The position numbers and the translations under genes are program-made. The notes under the pieces are model-generated. The model was not told where the DNA came from. It did no database searches and saw only the letters and a list, made by a program, of their open reading frames with translations. Positions 1 to 8,303 of a DNA stretch of 64,000 bases are shown piece after piece. Each line of letters opens with the position of its first letter. Positions within the stretch are counted from its first letter, which is position 1. Source of the stretch: Celeribacter baekdonensis. Lineage in GTDB: Bacteria; Pseudomonadota; Alphaproteobacteria; Rhodobacterales; Rhodobacteraceae. The stretch covers positions 124,001 to 188,000 of the forward strand of contig NZ_FNBL01000008.1 of NCBI RefSeq assembly GCF_900102315.1. The letters run 5' to 3'.

Positions 1-1
1 T

Positions 2-229
2 AAGGCCGTTATTTGGTGTAGTGATCACGGCGATCTCGCCTATGCTTGTGGATTGGACATTCTGGTTGGTGGGTTCTCGATGCCTGAAACAGGAACGATG
101 GTTTCAATCAAGGCACGCTATGAAAACGGCATTCGCATTTGTTATCATCTGATGCCCATCCAACGCTTTGCTGCCCCGGAAATTGCAAATCATTTGCGAG
201 AGTTGGCCGAAGACGTCACAGCCGCATAA
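2..229 (+). CDS. C-terminal end of a condensation/acyltransferase-like protein (partial)
   Basis: Open from the window edge to a TAA stop, giving 75 residues. The fragment carries an SDHGD segment, then a GF-x-MPETG-x-M strand-like stretch and a YHLMPIQRF segment, and ends in an amphipathic helix. This order resembles the last part of condensation-domain or related CoA-dependent acyltransferase folds, but the catalytic HHxxxD region would lie outside the window, so the assignment is tentative. It lies 245 bases upstream of the nitroreductase and on the same strand, which suggests it belongs to the same cluster. The gap between them holds imperfect 14-base repeats around 294-338 (unit like CCAAATCCCGCGCG) and no gene. 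Other acyl-transfer folds are possible. Confidence 0.4.
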   Translation, partial: KAVIWCSDHGDLAYACGLDILVGGFSMPETGTMVSIKARYENGIRICYHLMPIQRFAAPEIANHLRELAEDVTAA

Positions 230-474
230 AATCTGGCCAAACAGGGTCGTCCACGACGCTTCACAGGCTTCATTCTGGGCCATCACCGCCGCGCCAAGTC
301 CCGCGCGCCAAATCCCGCGCACCAAATCCCGCGCGCGTCCTCTCTCGCATACCGCAGCGTTGAACGAGTGCCGCAGTTGGGTGAGGCACGCAGGCTGGAC
401 AAGGGAGCGCCGCCTCAATAAATACAAAGAGAGTGCTGTCACAATGAACTGCCGAGGAAGGCCCTTGCCCCGTT

Positions 475-1173
475 ATGAGCAACCCTATCTTTCAGCTTCT
501 CGAACAGCGTAACTCCTGCCGCGCCTTCCTGCCGGATGCGGTGCCTTTGGCCGACCTGCGGGACATACTCTGCGCCGCGCGACGCGCGCCAAGTGGCGCG
601 AACCTACAGCCCGGCGGGTTCCATGTCTTGACCGGCGCGCCGCTTGATCGGCTGCGCGAGGCACTTGCCTCTGTTGCGCAAAGTCCGCCCGAGCCCTCCG
701 AATACAGTTATTTCCCAAATCCGTTGCCGCCTCATCTGCGCGCGCGGCAAACCAGAGCCGGGTATGCGCTTTACCATGCCTTGGGGATCGAACGGCGTGA
801 CATCGCCGGACGGCAGGCGCAATTTGCCAAGAATTACCGTTTCTTCGATGCCCCCGTCGGCATCGTCGTGACCATCGAGCGCACGATGGGCGCGGGCTGT
901 TTTATGGATCTGGGCATGGCGTTGATGGCCTTGATGCTACACGCGCACAGCATGGGCTATGGCACCTGCGGCATCGGGGCGCTGGCCAATCACGGACGGT
1001 TGACGCATCAGACGCTCGGTCTGGCGCAGGACGACATCGTGGTGTGCGGGATCGCTCTTGGCCGACCGGACGGGCAGGCCGCGGTCAATGCTCTCAGGAC
1101 AGAGCGCGCGCCGATTGAGGACTACGCGACGTTCCATGGTTTCGAGAAAGATCACCCCGATGAGCGCGACTGA
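475..1173 (+). CDS. Nitroreductase-family FMN oxidoreductase
   Basis: The protein has 232 residues, a normal length for a single-domain nitroreductase. An FMN-phosphate-binding RNSCRAF motif sits near residue 12, followed by RRAPSGANLQPG around residues 36-47, and the second flavin loop GYGTCGIGALANH is near residue 160. The family uses NAD(P)H to reduce nitro groups, quinones or enones, and in biosynthetic clusters some members oxidise heterocycles or saturate double bonds. The ATG follows a purine-rich GAGGAAGG about 14 bases upstream. The stop overlaps the start of the next gene by 14 bases, so it is translationally coupled to the AMP-ligase and the thiolase. The substrate cannot be read from sequence. 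Confidence 0.85.
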   Translation: MSNPIFQLLEQRNSCRAFLPDAVPLADLRDILCAARRAPSGANLQPGGFHVLTGAPLDRLREALASVAQSPPEPSEYSYFPNPLPPHLRARQTRAGYALYHALGIERRDIAGRQAQFAKNYRFFDAPVGIVVTIERTMGAGCFMDLGMALMALMLHAHSMGYGTCGIGALANHGRLTHQTLGLAQDDIVVCGIALGRPDGQAAVNALRTERAPIEDYATFHGFEKDHPDERD

Positions 1174-2371
1174 GGTCTATCTGGGAGACAGGCGGCTTCG
1201 GGGCGACACCGGGGCCGATACTGGGGCCAACACAGGGGCCGATACCGGGGCCAACACTGGGGTCGATACCGAAGGCGAAGAGGCCGCAGCCCTGCGGCGC
1301 TTGTTGACATGTCTCAACTCCGGCCAAGCCTTTCGCGTGCACCCTCGCGCCCCCTTCGTTCTGGAAATCGCAGGCCGGGAGACCATCGAATGCTGCACAT
1401 CGGGAAGCTCGGGACAGCCAAAGGTCATACGGCGCAGCCGAAGCTCATGGACCGCAAGTTTCGCCGTCAACCGCAAGCTGTTCGCCCTCGCCCCCTCCGA
1501 TCGGGCGGCGGTTTTTGGGGCCTTGAGCCATTCCCTGACGCTCTACGGCATCGCGGAATCCCATCACTGCGGGCTTGGTCTTCACCTGCTGCACGGGCTG
1601 CGGCCCAAAGCGCAGATCGAACAGCTGAACCGTCACCAGATCAGCGTGATCTATGCGACGCCGACGCACCTGCGGATGCTGAGCGGTCCCCCCGTCCCCT
1701 CGGTGCGTGTCGTGCTGTGCGGTGGCGGGCGGCTTGATGAGGCGACCCGAGCGCATGTCGCGCAGATGTTCCCCCGCGCGGAGCTTCGCGCATTCTATGG
1801 CGCCTCCGAGACAAGTTTCGTGACGCTGACCGACGCCCAGACGCCCCCCGGTTCGGTCGGCCGCGCCTATCCCGGCGTGACGCTGGACATCCGCGCGGCG
1901 CAGGACGGTGTGGGCGAGGTTTGGGTGCAAAGCCCCTATCTGTTCGATCATTACGTCGACGGTGAAAGTGCCGCGACGCGACGAGATGAAGCGGGTATGA
2001 CAGTCGGAGAGATCGGACGCCTCGACGAGAACGGCTATCTTTTCCTGATGGGGCGGCGTGATCGGATGGTCACAATCGCGGACCGAAATGTTCACCCCGA
2101 GGCGCTTGAAACGCTCTTGGCCACACTTTTGCCCGACCGCCTGTCGACCGTGACCACATGGCCCGACGCGCGACGCGGGCATGTGCTGGTCGCCTATATC
2201 GAAACCGGGGCCACGGCTCCCCCCGATGACGCATGGCTGCGCCAGGAAATCACCAAGGCCCTCGGTGCGACCATGGTGCCACGCAAGATCATCCTGACCG
2301 CCCACTTTCCCCTGTTGGCCTCGGGAAAACCGGATCTCGCAGGCTTGACGCAGGCTCCCCCATGGCCTTGA
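1160..2371 (+). CDS. Short AMP-dependent acyl/aryl-CoA ligase with N-terminal GADT/GANT repeats
   Basis: I chose the ATG at 1160 because it overlaps the nitroreductase stop and gives 403 residues. A longer in-frame start at 1058 would run deep into the upstream gene. The adenylation P-loop TSGSSGQPKV lies at residues 80-89, the YGASE motif at 213-217, a hinge-like GRRDR near 310 and the catalytic-lysine-like ASGKPD near 390. At about 400 residues it is clearly shorter than typical acyl-CoA synthetases (500-560) because the N-terminal lobe before the P-loop is reduced. Residues 15-37 are a low-complexity tract of alternating GADT and GANT units encoded by a 12-base tandem repeat. It likely activates a carboxylic acid for the neighbouring thiolase or condensation-like protein. 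Confidence 0.8.
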   Translation: MSATEVYLGDRRLRGDTGADTGANTGADTGANTGVDTEGEEAAALRRLLTCLNSGQAFRVHPRAPFVLEIAGRETIECCTSGSSGQPKVIRRSRSSWTASFAVNRKLFALAPSDRAAVFGALSHSLTLYGIAESHHCGLGLHLLHGLRPKAQIEQLNRHQISVIYATPTHLRMLSGPPVPSVRVVLCGGGRLDEATRAHVAQMFPRAELRAFYGASETSFVTLTDAQTPPGSVGRAYPGVTLDIRAAQDGVGEVWVQSPYLFDHYVDGESAATRRDEAGMTVGEIGRLDENGYLFLMGRRDRMVTIADRNVHPEALETLLATLLPDRLSTVTTWPDARRGHVLVAYIETGATAPPDDAWLRQEITKALGATMVPRKIILTAHFPLLASGKPDLAGLTQAPPWP

Positions 2372-3462
2372 TCATCGCAGCCCGCCGCACCGCAGTCGTG
2401 CCCCGTGGCGGGGCATTTTCAACCTTGCACCCGCATGAACTCGCCGCACCTGTCATTGATGCCATGTTGCGCGATACCGGCCTGAAACCCGGCGACATCG
2501 GGCAAATCTTTCTGTCGAACGCTCTGGGCGGCGGCGGTAATCCCGCCCGTATGGCCGCGTTGTTTTCCGGCCTTGGGCATGTGTCGGGCATCAGCATCGA
2601 CGCCCAATGTGCAGGGGGGCTTGATGCGATCGCGATGGCGGCGGCTTGGGTCGATGCGGGGTTTGCCCGTGCGGTCATCGCAGGAGGAAGCGAAAGCTTT
2701 TCGCAGCGTCCCCTGCGCGCAACGCAATCCGGTCAGGACGGCGCGCCGAGATTTTACACCCGCCCCCCGTTCAGCCCATTTCCCGAACAGGACCCGGACC
2801 TGACCGTTGCTGCGGACCATCTTGCGCGCGATTTGGGCATTGCGCGGCAAGAGCAGGATGATTTTGCCATCGAAAGCCATCGCAAGGCCACGGCGGCACA
2901 GGATGTTCTGAGGGCCGAAATCGTTTCGATCCGAGGCGTGGACAGGGACGCCTTCACACGCAGATTGACCATGAAAACCGCCAGTCGCTCCAAAGCCTTA
3001 GCGGGTTCGGTCAGCGCCGCCGCAACGGCGGTGGAGGCGGATGGGGCGGCCTTTTGCCTTGTCGTGGCCGATGATATGGGGGCTCTCGCGGATCATGCGG
3101 TGTCCATCCGCGCCCATGCCAGCGTCGGCGCGGATTCGGCATTGCCCGGAATGGCCCCCGTCTCAGCCATCAAACGCGTGCTTGCGGCATCCGCTCTCAC
3201 GCCAGATGATCTGGGGACCATCGAAGTGATGGAGGCCTATGCCGCGCAGGCCATCGCATGCATCAGACTGGGCGATCTGCCCGAAGACAGAACCAACATC
3301 TCAGGTGGCGCTCTGGCGCGCGGTCATCCGATTGGAGCCTCCGGTGCCATCTTGGTCTGCCGCGCCTTCCACGAGCTGACGCGACGCCCCGGCCCCGCCC
3401 TGTGCACCATCGCCGCTGCGGGTGGGATCGGCTCTGCACTGGTCTTGGATGCGTCCGTGTAA
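2362..3462 (+). CDS. Thiolase-family protein lacking the second catalytic cysteine
   Basis: The ATG at 2362 overlaps the ligase stop by 10 bases, so the three genes form a tight operon; the product has 366 residues. The nucleophilic cysteine is present in DAQCAGGLDA (Cys83) and the active-site histidine in GGALARGHPIG (His322). The C-terminal motif where thiolases carry CxGGGxG reads AAAGGIGSA, so the acid/base cysteine is replaced by Ala351; a cysteine lies three residues earlier at 348. The usual NEAFA motif is changed to MEAYA. Known thiolases condense or cleave beta-ketoacyl-CoA. With this altered pocket, non-classical condensation or an acyl-transfer role is as likely as ordinary beta-oxidation. 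Confidence 0.82.
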   Translation: MALIIAARRTAVVPRGGAFSTLHPHELAAPVIDAMLRDTGLKPGDIGQIFLSNALGGGGNPARMAALFSGLGHVSGISIDAQCAGGLDAIAMAAAWVDAGFARAVIAGGSESFSQRPLRATQSGQDGAPRFYTRPPFSPFPEQDPDLTVAADHLARDLGIARQEQDDFAIESHRKATAAQDVLRAEIVSIRGVDRDAFTRRLTMKTASRSKALAGSVSAAATAVEADGAAFCLVVADDMGALADHAVSIRAHASVGADSALPGMAPVSAIKRVLAASALTPDDLGTIEVMEAYAAQAIACIRLGDLPEDRTNISGGALARGHPIGASGAILVCRAFHELTRRPGPALCTIAAAGGIGSALVLDASV

Positions 3463-3844
3463 CGCCCGCCGCCTTCACCCCGCCGCCCTCACCCCTCTGC
3501 CGTCATCGCGAACAGTGCTCACTCAGACGGACAAGAAGACTGGCAAGAAGACTGGCAAGCTGCGCATGGTTCCGTTTTGTTGGGCCACGGCAAGTTGGCA
3601 GCACGGTCTGGTCTCTGGGCGTCGAGCTTGAAGCTGCTCTTGCGGTCTCAGAGGCCATTGAAATCTAAAGATCCAACCCCAACCCGGGGTGAATTTCGCA
3701 TTTTCTGAACCAGAAAAGCACCCTGTCTCCCTCATACCAAGCGCCAAAAGGACAAACACGTCCGTGAATTTTGCAAAACTTCGAAAAGCAAGGTAGACAA
3801 AGTCGTTGCCTGAGGCCACCAATTCAATCGCACAGGAAACCTGA
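3463..3844. other. Intergenic stretch with a short direct repeat
   Basis: I see no gene here. A perfect 12-base tandem duplication (AAGAAGACTGGC twice) lies around 3535-3558. The remainder includes an AT-rich stretch upstream of the kinase that may hold its promoter, but no clear -35/-10 pair is visible. Confidence 0.5.
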
Positions 3845-5749
3845 GTGACAGCACCGAATTTGTGCATCTGTCATTTGCGAAACGCGTGGGGAAGAGCTTT
3901 GAACACCCAATTGAAAGATTTTCCGATCATTCAAGCCTTCAAACACATGCAGGTCGCGCTTATGATTTTAGGATCAGAAGGTCAAATATTGCATAGCAAT
4001 CACAAGACCAATCGCTTGTTTGGCTATGACGAAGGCGAGTTGATAGCACGCAACATATGTGATGTTTTAAACGTTGAATCCTTGGCTGAGTTGAATGCTT
4101 TCATCGAACCTCCTGCCGTGGATACCCTCATTAAAAAAATAGCGGGACGCCATAAAAACGGGGATCTGCTCACTCTCTCGGTCCATGTCACGATATGGAT
4201 TGATGCCGACCATGGCCCACAACATGCACTGGTTTTAAGAGACATTTCAAACGAGTTGAAAACCGCGAGTTTGGTCAGAGACGAGTTGAAACGGGCGAAC
4301 AATGCCATAGTTGGCGCTCATATTGGCGTTTTTGAATACAACCCCGTTGATGACACCGTGATTGTGTCGGATATCTGGCGAGAGTTGCTGGAGTTGACCC
4401 CCACGGACGAGGTGGACGTTCAGGTGGAATGGCGCGAGCGCGTGCATCCTGACGACCTTGACGCCGCACTGGAGCCAATCCGACTTTGTCTTGAAAACAC
4501 ACGCGAACGCGCCCGTTGCGAATATCGATTACGGTCGCGGGATGGAACGCAATGGGGCTGGATGCGCACCGATATCGCGGTGTCGCAACGGGATGAGGCA
4601 GGTCAGCCTATTCGTTTGAGTGGCGCAATGATGGATATCTCCGACATAAAGGCCACTGAAAACGCACTGCGCGCGAGTGTCGAACAGTTCAGAGCCTCTT
4701 TCGAAAGTCCGGTCATTGGGAAAATCATTGTCGGTTTAGACGGTCATTTACAACGTGTGAATGCGGCTGTGAGTAATCTTCTGGGGTATTCCAGCGAGGA
4801 GATTCTGACTTTCGATTTTCAAACATTGACGCATCCTGATGATCAGGGTGATGAAATTCGTCTATTTAACCAATTGAAATCCGGTGAAATTTCGCATTAC
4901 GAGATCGAAAAGCGCTGCATTCGGGCGAACGGGTCCATCATGTGGGCGCTTGTAACCGTGAATATGCTTAAAGATGCTGATGGATGCCCGGAATATTTCA
5001 TATGCCAAATAATAGATATCACCGAAAAACGGCGTCTCAACGAGCTTAAAAGTGCGTTTGTGTCCACCGTCAGTCATGAGTTGAGAACGCCGCTGACATC
5101 GGTTCTTGGTTCTTTGATGCTGCTGTCCGCCCTGAACGACGAACCCCTGTCGGATGAGGCTCAGCGTTTGTTGTTCATTGCGCAAAGAAACGGGGAGCGC
5201 CTGCGCGGTTTGGTCAACAACATTCTGGATTTCGAAAAGTTTTCGGCCAATAAGATGCAGTTCTCCTTATCGCGAAAGCAGCTTGTCTTGCTTGTCGAGG
5301 AGGCCGTGATGGCAAATTTAGCCGCTGCAGATATATCTGATGTGCGTTGCAACGTCATCTGCCCGGATCGGACGGCAAGCGGTTTTGTTGATCCTAAACG
5401 ATTTGAACAGGTGATGGCCAACCTCCTGTCTAACGCCACAAAATTTGCCCCCAAAGGGAGTTCAATCGACATTTCGATTATTGCACAAAGCGAAGCCGTG
5501 CGTATTTCCGTCAGCAACAAAGGTGAAGGCATTCCTGTGTCCATGCAGGCTCAAATGTTCGAGCCCTTTTTCCAAGCCTCTCCCGGAACGACCCACCCCA
5601 AGGGTGGGACTGGTCTGGGTCTCAGCATCACCAAACAAATTGTTGAGCAGACAGGGGGGGAAATCGGCTTTGAAAGCATTCCAAATGAGACAACCACATT
5701 TTGGTTTACAGTTCCGATAGAAGACCCAGGCGGGAGTTCAGCCCACTGA
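3845..5749 (+). CDS. Multi-PAS sensor histidine kinase
   Basis: The longest reading starts at a GTG (3845) and gives 634 residues. The true start may lie further in, since the first PAS domain begins only near residue 30 and no strong ribosome site is visible. Three PAS domains run at about 30-140, 150-270 (PAS fold with a PAC-like WGWMRTD segment) and 285-395. A HisKA domain follows, with the phospho-acceptor in STVSHELRTPL near residue 410. The HATPase domain has an N-box NLLSNATKFAP and a G-box GTGLGLSI. There is no transmembrane segment, so it is a cytosolic sensor. It is convergent with a response regulator 11 bases away, which is the obvious partner. Confidence 0.92.
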   Translation: MTAPNLCICHLRNAWGRALNTQLKDFPIIQAFKHMQVALMILGSEGQILHSNHKTNRLFGYDEGELIARNICDVLNVESLAELNAFIEPPAVDTLIKKIAGRHKNGDLLTLSVHVTIWIDADHGPQHALVLRDISNELKTASLVRDELKRANNAIVGAHIGVFEYNPVDDTVIVSDIWRELLELTPTDEVDVQVEWRERVHPDDLDAALEPIRLCLENTRERARCEYRLRSRDGTQWGWMRTDIAVSQRDEAGQPIRLSGAMMDISDIKATENALRASVEQFRASFESPVIGKIIVGLDGHLQRVNAAVSNLLGYSSEEILTFDFQTLTHPDDQGDEIRLFNQLKSGEISHYEIEKRCIRANGSIMWALVTVNMLKDADGCPEYFICQIIDITEKRRLNELKSAFVSTVSHELRTPLTSVLGSLMLLSALNDEPLSDEAQRLLFIAQRNGERLRGLVNNILDFEKFSANKMQFSLSRKQLVLLVEEAVMANLAAADISDVRCNVICPDRTASGFVDPKRFEQVMANLLSNATKFAPKGSSIDISIIAQSEAVRISVSNKGEGIPVSMQAQMFEPFFQASPGTTHPKGGTGLGLSITKQIVEQTGGEIGFESIPNETTTFWFTVPIEDPGGSSAH

Positions 5750-5760
5750 TCTGTTTCGGG

Positions 5761-6747
5761 TCACTTTGGAACACCGTAGGTTGAGTGAATATTTATCGGC
5801 CTCGGCCCGTTCTTTTTCTCCTCAACTCGGGCCTCGGCACGCGCAATGGCGCGTGCAAAAGTCTCTTGGATCAAAAGCGCCACACTGGTGTTGGGTTGCA
5901 GCGGGTTTCCGGCGGACACTTCGATATCCAGAGGATCACCATTGTCGTATTCGGAGTTCTTTTCGTCGAGAATGGTCTGAATGTTGGCTTCCACCTCTTC
6001 AGAGCTTTCAAAGCGTGGCCCGTTGGAGACAACAATGTAAGCACCGTGGCCGACATAGGACATCAGATAGCTGGTTGTGCCCAACGCGTTGGAAATCGCA
6101 TCTATCACCTCCGTGAGTGCATATGAGAACTCCGCCACTGAGGCGCGGGCATGGATGGCTTCGATCTGGTGTATTTTGACAGCAAAGATATGTGAGCCCC
6201 CAAGGCCCGCTCTCGAAAGCTGTTTCAGGTAATTTTCCAAGGCTCTTTCATCGACAAGGTTTTTGATACCCTCAATCATCACGGCTTCGGAAAGAGGGGA
6301 TGGGGTGCCGGATCCAACAGAGGGGGACTGCGGCAAACTCTCGCCACTCGTGTGCAGGTTACTTTTCCGGGCGACCATGAGTTCCTTTGCCAGTCGCAAA
6401 CGCGTCCGCAATTCAACTATGTCGAACGGTTTGCTGGCATAATCTGTGGCCCCAGCTTCAAAGGCACGATCAATGTATTCCCGCTCTTTCATCGCAGTCA
6501 GCATGACTATTGGCGTCTTGCGATAGGACGGGATTGCACGGACATGGGTGCAAAGTTCGATACCATCCATCTCAGGCATATTGATATCCAGAAGGAGACA
6601 TTCGAATGGTATCTCACTGTTTTTCAAAAGATCCAACGCAGCGGCCCCGGAGGGGGCCGTCGACACTTTGGAAAACCCCGCCTTTAGCGCAATCATTGGA
6701 AGAAGTTCAAGTATGTACGGGTCGTCGTCGACAGCTAGAATTCGCAT
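5761..6747 (-). CDS. Response regulator with degenerate GGDEF-like output domain
   Basis: The protein has 328 residues. A receiver domain fills residues 1-125: acidic pocket DDD at 7-9, phospho-acceptor Asp54 in LLLDINMPEMDG, Thr84 and Lys106 in SKPFD. A Ser/Pro-rich linker covers about 130-155. The C-terminal half has the size and spacing of a GGDEF fold, but where the signature should be it reads YVGHGAYIVV, so diguanylate cyclase activity is not expected. The final helix (ARAIARAEARVEEKKNG) matches the end of GGDEF domains. The gene is tail to tail with the multi-PAS kinase. The output could be nucleotide sensing or protein-protein contact. The GGDEF relationship is my inference from pattern alone. 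Confidence 0.85.
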   Translation of the reverse strand: MRILAVDDDPYILELLPMIALKAGFSKVSTAPSGAAALDLLKNSEIPFECLLLDINMPEMDGIELCTHVRAIPSYRKTPIVMLTAMKEREYIDRAFEAGATDYASKPFDIVELRTRLRLAKELMVARKSNLHTSGESLPQSPSVGSGTPSPLSEAVMIEGIKNLVDERALENYLKQLSRAGLGGSHIFAVKIHQIEAIHARASVAEFSYALTEVIDAISNALGTTSYLMSYVGHGAYIVVSNGPRFESSEEVEANIQTILDEKNSEYDNGDPLDIEVSAGNPLQPNTSVALLIQETFARAIARAEARVEEKKNGPRPINIHSTYGVPK

Positions 6748-7290
6748 GTATGCCTCTATAGTAGAAATGTGACAACCGTCGTTAACTCATACAGCCTTTA
6801 GGAAGATGCAGAACAACCCGGTCAAACCATTAGGGTACACCCAAATAAAATGCAACCAAATGCGATGACAATCAATAACCCACAGATTTTTCGGTCATCA
6901 TGATTTAAATCATCTTGAATACAAAATCAGCTTAAATACACAGCCCAACGTGATGTCTGCCTGTGCTGAGGCACCTGCCATTGATATTGGCAATGCATGA
7001 AATCTGTTGCAAATGGTGTCTTCAATGCTCGGCGTATTGAGCAAAGTTTGGCGCAGTACTGGGGTGTTGAACAGGCTCCATCGGTCCGACTAAAGCGTCA
7101 CGCCTTTCACCTGAAGCAGGAGAAAGGGTGACGCTACCAGACATATCAATGTTGTGGGCGTTTTGCATGACGCAGGGGTCAGAAATATCCGAAACAATAC
7201 GCATGTTTCATGACAATTTCATCAAGGCGTTTCCCTCGCCGCAACCGCCCGGCAACCACCCGACCGCTTTTGAGGAGCGGATGCCGCAAG
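6748..7290. other. Intergenic region upstream of the response regulator
   Basis: No credible gene. The right part holds the hairpin at 7094-7135. AT-rich sequence at 6835-6960 is the likely promoter zone of the leftward response regulator. Short reading frames here lack ribosome sites and recognisable motifs. Confidence 0.5.
7094..7135. repeat. Imperfect hairpin element, related to one at 50907-50955
   Basis: The left arm AGCGTCACGCCTTTC pairs with the right arm GAAAGGGTGACGCT with a single bulge, leaving a 13-base loop. It starts with TAAAGCGT; the same TAAAGCGT...CGCCTTTC arrangement recurs near 50907. This looks like a dispersed intergenic palindrome rather than a terminator, since no T-run follows. 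Confidence 0.55.
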
Positions 7291-8274
7291 TCAGATATAG
7301 CGGGCGAACGCCTCCGACAGAGCACTTCCCGATAGCCCAGCCCCCAGCAGAGCGGAAAGAAGCAACCGGGTTTTCACGGCAGACAGATCACCAGCCAACA
7401 GGGCGCCATGTTCCACCAGCGTCACCCCGCCGCTGTCTTTGCCATAAACCGCACGGGTGCGCCCCTCCTGGCAACGGGACGCGACCGCGACGACACAGCC
7501 TTTTGCAACCAACCGCGCGACCTCATCGGCAAAGCCTTTCGGCGCATTGCCGCGCCCAAAAGCGGACAGGACAATCCCTGAGGCACCATGATCCGCCGCC
7601 AGCCCCATCAGCCGTGGCGTACTGCCAAGACCGAGGCCAATCAATTCAACATCCGGGTCGAGCTTCGGCGTATCAAGTGCCACACGCGCCTGCGCGGGTC
7701 GCGTGTAAAGATGCACTTTGCCATGATCCACCTCGCCTAATTTCCCATGGCCAATCGAACGAAACGTATCCACGCGCGAGGTATGAGCCTTTGTCACATA
7801 GCGCGCACCATGAATGTCGCCCTCGAACAGGATGACCGGCCCCGCGCCTATCAGCTCTGCACTGGCAGCGGCACAGATCGCATCGTGGATGTTGCGTGGC
7901 CCATCCGTATCCGGTTGACCGGCATGGCGCTGTGCGCCTGTGAACACCACGGGTTTGTCGGTGTTTGTGAGCACCCAAGCAAGGAATGCGCTTTCTTCCA
8001 TCGTGTCGGTCCCATGGGTGACGACGACCCCATCCACCGCATCATCGGAGAGCACGGCATCGATGCGGCGACACAGGTGATGAATCGTGGCAAGGTCGAG
8101 CGCATAGCTGCCCGCGGCCTCGAAATTCTCAACCAAGACTGAAATTCCATCCAGCGGATCGTGCAGACTGCGCAACAAAGCTTCGCCGGTGAGCCCCGCG
8201 TTCACGGCACCCGCAGCTTTATCTGCAGAAGAGGCAATGGTTCCGCCAGTGGCGATAAGGGTTACATTTTTCAT
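7291..8274 (-). CDS. L-asparaginase / glutaminase family amidohydrolase
   Basis: The 327 residues match the full length of the bacterial asparaginase fold. TGGTIAS near residues 9-15 contains the nucleophilic threonine, and VTHGTDTMEE near 85-95 supplies the second catalytic Thr-Asp pair. No signal peptide is visible, so it is cytoplasmic. The family hydrolyses asparagine or glutamine and, in some members, other omega-amides. It is the last gene of the long leftward operon, 29 bases after the second binding-protein gene. In that setting it may release ammonia from a half-amide made by the upstream deacetylase-like hydrolase rather than act on free asparagine. That is inference from gene order. 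Confidence 0.9.
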   Translation of the reverse strand: MKNVTLIATGGTIASSADKAAGAVNAGLTGEALLRSLHDPLDGISVLVENFEAAGSYALDLATIHHLCRRIDAVLSDDAVDGVVVTHGTDTMEESAFLAWVLTNTDKPVVFTGAQRHAGQPDTDGPRNIHDAICAAASAELIGAGPVILFEGDIHGARYVTKAHTSRVDTFRSIGHGKLGEVDHGKVHLYTRPAQARVALDTPKLDPDVELIGLGLGSTPRLMGLAADHGASGIVLSAFGRGNAPKGFADEVARLVAKGCVVAVASRCQEGRTRAVYGKDSGGVTLVEHGALLAGDLSAVKTRLLLSALLGAGLSGSALSEAFARYI

Positions 8275-8303
8275 TGGGTTTCTCTCGACGAGTGCGTTTC
8301 TTT

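Noticed and set aside
1445-2305. 286-codon frame antisense to the AMP-ligase
   Set aside because: No domain is present; the ligase with P-loop and YGASE motif explains this stretch.
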